A stretch of 64,000 nt of DNA from GAS368 sp965227745 (GTDB lineage Bacteria; Verrucomicrobiota; Verrucomicrobiia; Opitutales; Opitutaceae): positions 5,642,001 to 5,706,000 of the forward strand of contig OZ245769.1 in the NCBI GenBank assembly GCA_965227745.1. Reading direction: 5' to 3'. Made by a program: the position numbers and the translations under genes. Numbering within the stretch: the stretch's first letter is position 1; every line of letters begins with the position of its first letter. The notes under the pieces are model-generated. The model was not told where the DNA came from. It saw only the letters and a program-made list of their open reading frames with translations, and searched no databases. This document shows positions 36,937 through 46,000 of this stretch, one piece after another.

Positions 36937-37487
36937 CCAACGAGGAACTCTTCGCTTTCATCCGCAAGAACCCGGTCGGCATCGGCTGCGGGTTGCTCTC
37001 GCTCGCCCTCGGTGGCGCGATCTATTGGCGCAGCGGGGATGTCCCCGAGGTCGCCGCCGATCTCGACCAGAAGTCGGCCGACGCCGCGCGTTACGAGGCC
37101 AACCTCAAGGCCGCCGGCTCGCTCCAGGAGCAGTATGAGGCGCTGGTCGCGGCCAACAAAGCCATCGATGCCCGCCTCGTGCGCGCCAGCCAGTTTAGCA
37201 AAAATCTCCAGTACTTCTACGACCTCGAGAGCGAGACCGGTGTAAAACTCACCACCGATCCGCGCATGCTCACGCAGAATCCGAAGAAAGATCCGAAGGC
37301 CGCGTACGTTCCCCTTCCCTGGATTCTCTCCGTACAGGGCTCGCTGCCCCAGCTCCTCAATTTCGTCCGCCGGTTGGAAAACGGCACGCACTTCTGCCGC
37401 GTGAACCTCATTTCCCTCCTGGGCTCGTCCGATCGTAACGCCCCGCTGAATCTCAATCTGACCATCGAATTGCTCGGCACCCCATGA
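36933..37487 (+). CDS. pilO: Type IV pilus assembly protein PilO-like
   Basis: A 184-residue bitopic inner-membrane protein: short N-terminus, one span (GIGCGLLSLALGGAIYWRSG), a periplasmic coiled coil (LDQKSADAARYEANLKAA) and a small alpha/beta domain with ILSVQGSLPQLLNFVRRLE and HFCRVNLISLL. The last part matches the PilO/GspM-like ferredoxin fold. PilO pairs with PilN to connect the cytoplasmic PilM ring to the outer-membrane secretin through PilP. Four-base overlaps with pilN and pilP point to a tightly coupled operon. Confidence 0.8.
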   Translation: MTNEELFAFIRKNPVGIGCGLLSLALGGAIYWRSGDVPEVAADLDQKSADAARYEANLKAAGSLQEQYEALVAANKAIDARLVRASQFSKNLQYFYDLESETGVKLTTDPRMLTQNPKKDPKAAYVPLPWILSVQGSLPQLLNFVRRLENGTHFCRVNLISLLGSSDRNAPLNLNLTIELLGTP

Positions 37488-38053
37488 ACTCGCTCTTCGC
37501 TCGTGTTGGTGGTGGCGTCATCGCCACGCTTCTCCTCGCGGCGCCGGTCGTCGCGAAGCCCCTCTCCGATCTCGTGTCGCCGGAAAAGCGCCGCGCCATC
37601 GTCGAGCAGGCCCAGCGTCTCACCAAGCCGTCCGCGCCGACCCCGCTGCCCATCGATTTGGCCCAGCCCTTTGCGCCGCCGAATTTCGACCAGCCCGATC
37701 CCGAGGAGTTGAAAGCCCAGCAGGCCGCCGCGGCGCGTAATGCCGCCCTGCAGCCGCAGGTCCAGCCTGGTCCGAGTGCACCCGGGGCCGCGCCCGCGCC
37801 CACCGGCGACCGCGAAATCCTCGAGACGATTGCCAACAAGCTCGAGCCCACCGGCACGATCCGCCGCGGCGAATTCCCGGTGCTCACCTTTGGCCGCAAA
37901 TTCGTCGGCGTCGGCGGCTCCTTCACCTTTACGGATCCTAAGGGCGGCCCCGACATCGTCGTCGAGCTGATCGCGATCGAGCCCCCCACGTACACCCTTC
38001 GCTACCATAACGAGGAAATCACTCGGCCCATCAAATCAGGAAAGTCCCAATGA
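37484..38053 (+). CDS. pilP: PilP-like pilus assembly protein
   Basis: A 189-residue exported protein. The signal peptide MNSLFARVGGGVIATLLLAAPVVAK region has no lipobox cysteine, unlike most PilP lipoproteins. A disordered Pro/Ala/Gln-rich linker (residues 50-110) precedes a small beta domain with FGRKFVGVGGSFTF and PPTYTLRYHNEEITRPI. Assignment to PilP relies mainly on its place between pilO and pilQ and on the linker-plus-beta-domain plan; the sequence itself is weakly similar. Confidence 0.6.
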   Translation: MNSLFARVGGGVIATLLLAAPVVAKPLSDLVSPEKRRAIVEQAQRLTKPSAPTPLPIDLAQPFAPPNFDQPDPEELKAQQAAAARNAALQPQVQPGPSAPGAAPAPTGDREILETIANKLEPTGTIRRGEFPVLTFGRKFVGVGGSFTFTDPKGGPDIVVELIAIEPPTYTLRYHNEEITRPIKSGKSQ

Positions 38054-39954
38054 GCTCCCGCCCTCACTTCCAGTCTCACGCCATCGCTCTCCTGCTGGCC
38101 GCCTCGCTGCCGGTGCTTCGTGCGCAGGTGCCCGCCGCTCCGGCGCCGGCCCAAGTGCCGCCACCGCCCCCGGTCGCGCAAGTCGTCCCCTCGGGCACCG
38201 CGCCCGCCCCGGCTCCGACCCAGACTGGCCCCGCTCCGGCCGCGCCCGCTCCCGTGCAGACCGGTCCCGCTGGCGCCGCGCCGATGCCCGCTCAACTCGC
38301 GGATAAACCCGCCGCCGACACTGCCGCCAAGCCCGACGACGCCACCAAGGGCGTCGCCACCAAGGCCAAGGATGCCACGGGCAAAGATAGCGTGTCCGTC
38401 GATTTCCGCGATCAGGATATCCGCGACATCCTTAGCAACGTCGCCGACCTCTTTGAAATCAATCTCGTCATGCCCGAGACCCTCCAGGGCAAGCAGACGA
38501 TCAAGCTCCGCGATGTCACCTGGCGCCAGATTTTCACCAACGTCCTGACGCCGGTGAACTACACCTTCATCGAGGATGGTAATATCATCAAGATCGTGAG
38601 CAACGAGAGCCTCACGCAGGAGCCCACCACGACGGATATCTTCATCATCAACTACGCCCGCGCGGCCGATATCCTCCCCACGATCACCTCCCTCGTCGAT
38701 GCCACGGCCGGCGGCCGCATTGTCGTCGATACCCGCAGCAATAGCATCGTCGTCACCGAGCGCCCCACGCGCCTCGGCCGCATCCGCCCGATCATTGAGC
38801 AGCTCGATCGCGCCACCGATCAGGTGATGATCGAGACGAAGTTCGTCGAAGTCACCAGCAGCGACGTGAAGAACATCGGTGTCAACTGGTCCTCGCTCGC
38901 CAACTACCAGCTCAAGGCCGGCAATCTGCAGAGCACCTTGACTCGCGACCACAGCCAGCAGGGGACGACCGGCACGGTCGCCGACAACACCAATTCCCGC
39001 AACGTCACCAACGGTACAACGGTCATCAACTCCGTTGGCGCCACCGGATCGACCACCACCGGCTCCACCACCGGCAACACCGTTACTTCTTCCAACGGCG
39101 TCCCCAGCAGCACGTCGACCACCGGTAGTACCGGTAGCATTAGCAATGGCACGACGACCCAACAGTCGACCCAGAACAACAATACCGGCACCGACACGGC
39201 CTCCAACTCGCTCCAAAGCCTCCTCAATCTCTCGGATCTCGCCAACACCTCGCGGGCGCTGACGGCCGTTTTCTCCGCGACGGATTTCAGCCTCGTGCTC
39301 AGCGCGCTCCAGACGACGCAGAGCTCCAAGATCGTTTCCAATCCCACCATCGTCACCCTCAATAACACCGAGGCCGTGATCAATGTCGGTCAGGAGCGTC
39401 CGATCCCGAAGTACGCGTACAATCAGCAAACCGGCTCCTTCGAGGTCAATGGCTTCGAGTACAAGCCCATCGGTATCATCCTCCGCGTGACCCCGCAGGT
39501 GAATGCCCGCGGCTTCATCAAGCTCACCGTCGAGCCCGAGGTCAGCCAGTCCACGCGTGATGCCACGTTCAACGGCGCCTCCATCCCGGTCGTCGATACC
39601 CGCAAGGCGAAGACCCAAGTCTCGCTCAAAGACGGCTTCACGATGGGCATCGGCGGTCTCATCACCACGCAGGCCACCAAGGGTGGCAATCGCGTGCCCG
39701 TGCTCGGCTCGATCCCGCTCCTCGGCCGCCTCTTCCGCTCCGATACGACGAACGGCGATCAGACGAATCTGATCATCTTCATCACCGCCAAGACCATCAA
39801 CGCCGAGGGCGGCACCGTCGAGCAGGTCTTCGAGTCCGGCCGCGTGCGCCAGCTCGAGATGCGCCGCGAGGATCTCCCCGGTTATCGCGACGGTTCCAAT
39901 CCCTTCCTGCCTTCAACTACACCTGGCGAAAAAGACGCCAAGAAATCCAAGTAG
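38050..39954 (+). CDS. pilQ: Type IV pilus secretin PilQ
   Basis: A 634-residue outer-membrane secretin. A signal peptide (residues 1-26) is followed by about 80 residues of Pro/Ala-rich spacer, then N0/STN-like domain VDFRDQDIRDILSNVADLF, N1 domain IINYARAADILPTITSLV, and NIGVNWSSL. A Ser/Thr/Gly/Asn-rich insert spans residues 305-385. The secretin core is at the C-terminus (ALQTTQSSKIVSNPTIVTL, VPVLGSIPLLGRLFRS near 550, TNLIIFITAKTI). It forms the ring through which the pilus leaves the cell. Overlaps pilP by 4 bases. The big repeat protein begins 48 bases after its stop. Confidence 0.93.
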   Translation: MSSRPHFQSHAIALLLAASLPVLRAQVPAAPAPAQVPPPPPVAQVVPSGTAPAPAPTQTGPAPAAPAPVQTGPAGAAPMPAQLADKPAADTAAKPDDATKGVATKAKDATGKDSVSVDFRDQDIRDILSNVADLFEINLVMPETLQGKQTIKLRDVTWRQIFTNVLTPVNYTFIEDGNIIKIVSNESLTQEPTTTDIFIINYARAADILPTITSLVDATAGGRIVVDTRSNSIVVTERPTRLGRIRPIIEQLDRATDQVMIETKFVEVTSSDVKNIGVNWSSLANYQLKAGNLQSTLTRDHSQQGTTGTVADNTNSRNVTNGTTVINSVGATGSTTTGSTTGNTVTSSNGVPSSTSTTGSTGSISNGTTTQQSTQNNNTGTDTASNSLQSLLNLSDLANTSRALTAVFSATDFSLVLSALQTTQSSKIVSNPTIVTLNNTEAVINVGQERPIPKYAYNQQTGSFEVNGFEYKPIGIILRVTPQVNARGFIKLTVEPEVSQSTRDATFNGASIPVVDTRKAKTQVSLKDGFTMGIGGLITTQATKGGNRVPVLGSIPLLGRLFRSDTTNGDQTNLIIFITAKTINAEGGTVEQVFESGRVRQLEMRREDLPGYRDGSNPFLPSTTPGEKDAKKSK

Positions 39955-40002
39955 CACGTGACCGCGCCAGCGGCCGCCTCGCCACAACCCGTAGTGAACA
40001 CC

Positions 40003-43000
40003 ATGAAACTTTTTGTCCGATTCTTATTCGGGACGATGCTCGCGCTGGTCGCGATCACCTCGGCCCAAGCCGCCGCGAGCTTGTCGCCGTCGGCCATCAG
40101 CGTCACGCCCGGTGGCGCGGCCCCCGGCGACAACGTCACCTTGGCGGTGACCTTTACCAATACGGCGGCGGCGACGACCGGCCCCACGAATCAGAATGAT
40201 TTGCCCGCCGGCGCGACGGTGAATGTGACGGCTACGTTCACCAATAAGTTGTCCGGCGCCTCGTTTCAATTAGCCGGCTCTGTGACTTCGGTCGGCGTGA
40301 TTTCAGAAAATGGCGGCACGGGTGCGGCGACGGGTGCTTTCACCCTTCCGACGCAGACCCTGCAAGCCGGCGAGTATACGGCCACGGTTACGGCAACGGG
40401 AGCTCGGGTGAATGCCGCTCCAGGCAATTTTTATTCGCAGTCCGGCACGGTGCTCACGGTCACAGGCAAGCCTGACATGCAGATCACGGCGCTCGATTAC
40501 GCGGCGGGCACTTCCTACGTCGGTGGCACGATTATCCCGATGTCGCTCACGTTTCGCAATAATCAGTCGACCGGTGGCACCCAGAATGTGCCGTATACTC
40601 CCGGCCTCAACGGTCAGCCCACGTTTGTGCGGATCCAAGTCGTCCTCTCCACCAACCCGACCTTTGGTGACGCCGACGATTTCCAGCTTACGATTCTGAA
40701 TATCAGCGGAGGAAGCATCGCGCAGACGACGGCTGATACGGCTGGCAATCGCGTGATTGAAGCCGACTCCAGCTCCACCGGCCACACGTTCAATTGGAAT
40801 CAGGTGCTGCCCGGCAACTTGACCGGCTCCTTTTACGTGTTGGCCAAGATGGATTCGCTCAACGCCCTGTCGCAAAACGACCCGGGCACGCAGACCGTCA
40901 ATGGTAACAATATTTGGGGCGGCAATACGCTGAACCCCTCCGGCACGCTGATCAATCTGCTGCCATCGAATTTCCCGACGACTTCGCTCGCCTCGCACAC
41001 CGCCGGCGGCACTACCTCAGCCAGCGGCTATAGCGATAATCCCTCGATCAGCGAAGACGGCCGCTACGTGGCCTTTGCCTCCGATTCGACCGATCTGGTG
41101 ACCGGTACCTCGACCGGCGGCGCGGATACGAATGGCTTCCGCGACATTTTCCTTTTCGACAGCCAGACCAACACCGTGCGCCGCATCAGCCTTTCGCAGC
41201 AGTCCGCGCAGGGTAATGGGGCTTCCAATAATCCGGCCGTCTCCGGCAATGGTCGCTACGTCGCCTTCTCCTCCGATGCGAACAACCTCGTCATCGGCGA
41301 CACCAACGGCTTCAGCGACATCTACGTCGCCAACACCCTCAACGGCCTCATCTCCCGCGTCAGCGGCATCAATGCCTCGGGCAGCCAGGCCAACAACCCG
41401 AGCTTCCGTCCCTCGATCAGCCGCGATGGTCGCTACATCGTGTACGAGTCGACCGCCACCAATCTGGTGACCGGCCTCACGATCACATCGGGTGTCAGCC
41501 ACGTTTATCTCTTCGACCGCGACGTTAACAATTCCGGCACCTTCGATACCGCCGGCAATACGGCCACTTACCTCGTCGACGTCGATGTAACGGCCCCGAC
41601 GACCACCGCCGGTAATGCCAACGCGATTCAGGCGACGATCAGCCTCGACGGCAGCACCATCGCTTTCTCCTCCAAGGCGACCAATCTCGTCACCCCGGCC
41701 ACGACCAGCGGCCGTCAGAACGTTTACGTCCGCCCGCGGGCCAATGTGAATACCGCCACCAGCGGCATCAAAAATATCAGCGTGGTGAACGGCACTGTCG
41801 CCACCGAGGGCAATGCCGACAGCCAGACCCCGTCGATGAGCGCCAACGGCAACTACGTCGCCTTCGCCTCGCTCGCGACTAATCTCGTGTCGGGCGACAC
41901 CAACGGTGTCTCCGATATTTTCGTTTACGACAACACCATCGCGGTCGGCTCCAATAAATCTGTCACGCGCATGAGCGTGTCGACCGCCGGCGTCGAGTCC
42001 TACGATCCTTCCCCGGCTGGCTTCAAACTCGGCAGCATCAACCCGACGATCAGCTCCGACGGTCGCTATGTCGCATTCGCCTCGCTCGCCGCCAATTTGT
42101 CGAACGGCGACTCCGTCGGCCAAAACGCCGGCAATGGTGCCACGGCGACGGCAACCGTGACCGGTAATACGGTCACCGGTATCACGCCGGTTTCGTTGGG
42201 CACGCAGTACAGCCAAAATTCTCCGCCCATTGTGATCATCACCGGTGGGGGTGGCTCAGGCGCCACTGCGGTCGCGACCGTCAGTCACACTCAATCCACG
42301 AATAACACCGTCACGGGTACCGTCACGGGCTACACGGTGACCAACGGTGGCTCCGGCTACACGTCGGCCCCGACGGTCATCATCGCCTCGGATACCAACA
42401 ACGCCGTCGATGTCTTCGTCCACGACCGCCAAGTGAGCGGCACGGGCGCTTTCGATACTCCCGGCAATATCGCGACGACGATGGCGAGCGTGAATCCGTT
42501 CGGCTATCAGACGACGGGCCTCTTGGGCGTCGCCAGCACCGCCGCGAGCAATATCTATCCCGTCATCAGCGCCAACGGCCGCTTCGTGGCCTTCCCGACC
42601 GATGCGGAAAACAATGCCGGCCTCGCCTTCGGCTCAACCAATCTCCTGCCGCGCGACAGCAACGGCCTGCGCGACGTCTTCCTCTTCGACCGCCGCACCA
42701 ATGCCACGGTCACGCCCGCCACGCCGCCCACCATCACGATCACGAATCCGGGTAATGGCGGCAAGGCGCTCGTGAATACCTCGATCACGATCTCGGCGAG
42801 CGCCACGACCACCGTCGGCCAGGTGGCCAACGTGCAATTCTTCGTCGATGGCAACAGCCTCGGCACGACCTCCACCTTCCCATACTCGTCCACGTGGACG
42901 CCGACGGCCGTGGGTGTTTATAACCTGAGCGCCCTCGTCACCGACACCTTCGGCAACATCGGCGTCTCGGCCAATGTCGCCGTCACCATTACCGCCGCTC

Positions 43001-46000
43001 CGTCCGTCGGCCTGACCAGTCCGGCGAATGGCACGTCGATCTCCTTCCCGGTCTCCGGTCCTGTAACCGTGGCCGCGAGCGCGGCGGCCACTACGCCCGG
43101 CTTCACGATCCAGAACGTGAAGTTCTACGCCAACGGCACCCAGATCGGCGCGGCCGTGACCACGGCTCCTTACACTGTCGCTTGGACGCCCACGGCGACC
43201 GGCACTTACACCCTTACGGCCATCGCCACGGATCAGGACAGCAATCTCGTTGCCGGCACGTCGACGACGTCGACCCCGGTGACCGTTACGGTGGCTGCGG
43301 TTGGCGGCTCCGGCGGTGGTGGTGGTGGCGCCAGCGCGCCGCCGACGGTCTCGCTCAGTACTCCACCCGCGTTTTCCTCAGTCAATGCTCGGGTCACGCT
43401 CAGCGCCACCGCCACGGCGTTCACCGGCTTGAGCATCACGAATGTCGAGTTCTTGGTGAATGGCTCGGTCGTCGGCTCTTCCACCACCGCGCCCTACACC
43501 ACGGTGTGGACGCCCCCGGCGATTGGCACGTACTCGATCACGGCCCGCGCGACGGATAATCAGGGCGGCGTTACGATCTCCAGCCCGGCGGCCACGGTGA
43601 GTGTCACCGGCACCCTCTCGCTCCAGATTGTCAGCCCCACCTCGGGTGCGCAGGTCTTCGTCAATACGCCCCAGACCGTGACGGCGAATGCCTCCTTCAC
43701 CAATGGCACGATCACCTCGGTGCAATTCTTCGCCAACGGCTCCTCCATCGGCATCGCGAACAGCTACCCCTACACGATTCAGTGGACGCCCGCGACTTCG
43801 GGCACCTTCTCGATCACGGCCATCGCGACCGACAATACCGGCGCGCAAGTCCAGTCCTCCGCGACGATCCTCAATGTCCTCACCGGCACCGCTCCCGCCG
43901 TCGGCATCTTGAGCCCCGCCGCGAGTTCGGTCCTTACTGCCGGCCAGCCGGAGGTCATCGTCGCCACGGCCTCGGCCGGCAGCGGTGCAGTCGCCAAAGT
44001 CGATTTCTTTGCCAATGGCACCCTGATCGGCAGCAGCACGACGTATCCCTATAACTTCGAGTGGACGCCCACGACCATCGGCCCCATCGCGCTGAGCGCA
44101 GTGGCGACCGATACCCTCGGCAATAGGATGACCAGCACCGTGGTGAATGTCACCGTCGCCGGCCGAAGCGCCAGTGCTCCCACGGTCTCTATCGCCTCGC
44201 CGCTCGCCGGCGCCGCGCTGCCGCTCGGCATCACGAGTACGATCACGGCCCTCGCGAGCGATAGCGACGGCACTGTCGCCAGCGTGCAATTCCTCGCCAA
44301 CGGCGCGCTGATTGGCACCTCGTCGACGTTCCCGTTCAACACCCAGTTCACCCCTCGCGTCCCCGGCACTTACGTCCTCACCGCGCGGGCGACCGATAAT
44401 GGCGGCAACATCGCAAACAGTGCTTCCGTCACCGTCACCGTGGTCGGCGGCTCCGCTCCGACCGTGGTGCTGACCAACCCCGCCAACGGCGTTTCTTTGG
44501 CGGTCAACACTCCTCAGACCATCACGGCCAACGCCACGTCCTCGAGCGGCTTCATCGCCTCCGTCCAGTTCTTGGTGAATGGCGTCGCCCTCCCGGCGGA
44601 TACGACCTTCCCGTACTCGGTGGCGTGGACGCCCACGGCTTTGGGCACGTATTCGCTGACCGCCCGCGCGACTGACAATCTCGGCAACATCACCGATTCC
44701 GCGCCGATCATCGTCACGGCGGCGACCTCCGCTCCGCCTGTGGTTGCCCTGACGAATCCGCTCAATGGCACCTCCTTCACCGTCGGCACGACGCTCACGC
44801 TTGCGGCAAGCGCCAGCGATCCCGATGGCACGGTCGCTTCCGTGCAATTCCTCGTCAATGGCATCGCCCAAGGCTCCGCCGACACCAGCGCGCCCTACAC
44901 CGCGGCCTGGACTCCCGGCGCGGCTGGCGTCTACACTATCACGGCCCAAGCGACGGATAACACAGGCAACGTCTCCACGAGCGCGGCCTTCACCATCACG
45001 ATCGGCTCCAATGCCTCCCCCACCGTTGAGCTCACGAGCCCGTCGGCTGGCAACTACGCGCTGGGTAACCAAGTGCTGATCTCGGCGACGGCTGCCGATT
45101 CCGATGGCACCGTGTCCAGCGTTCAGTTCTTCGCCAACGGCCTCTCGGTTGGCACCGCGACCGCCGTGCCGTTTAACTTCAGCTGGCGTCCGACCGTGAG
45201 CGGCAACTATCGCATCACCGCCATCGCGACCGACAATGCCGGCAACACCACCACGAGCGCCGGGGTCTCCGTCACGGTGAGCGCGGTCCCGGCTCCTTCC
45301 GCCGCGATTACGAATCCGACGGCGGGCGGCAATTACCTCGCCGGTAATGCGATTCCCATCGCCGTGACGACGAGCGGCGGCAACGGCCCGATCGCCCAAG
45401 TCCAGTTCTTCATCAACGGCGCCTCGCTCGCGACCGACACCACGTTCCCGTATTCGACGACGTGGACGCCTGCGGCTCCCGGCACCTATACGCTCGTCGC
45501 GGTCGTGACCGATAGTGCCGGCATCTCCTCAAACTCCTCGACGCTCACCCTCGCCATCGGCGGCAACCAGCCCCCGGTCGTGGCGATGAGCGGGCCCAGC
45601 GCGGGCACGGTGATCAACGCGGGGTCCGTCGTAAGCCTCGTCGCCACCGCTTCGGACGTCGACGGCACGGTCGCCTCGGTCCGCTTCCTTGCGAACGGAA
45701 ATCCCGTCGGCTCCCCTGCTTCCGCGGCGCCCTTTACCACCGCTTGGACACCCACCGCGCCCGGGACTTACTCGATCGTCGCACAAGCCACGGATAATTC
45801 CGGTAACGTCACTAACTCGGCGCCGATCTCCGTGACCGTGACGCCCAATATCCCGCCGACGATCACGTTTGTTTCGCCGACGATCGGCACCGTGGTGCGC
45901 ACGGGCGTCCCCGTGACGCTCATCGCTTCCGCGAGCGACTCCGATGGCGTGGTCGCCAGCGTCCAGTTCTTTGCCAACGGCGTCTCCGTTGCGGCTCCCT

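Noticed and set aside
43378..45399. 673-codon minus-strand frame
   Set aside because: Antisense to the Ig-like repeats; its apparent repeats only mirror them.
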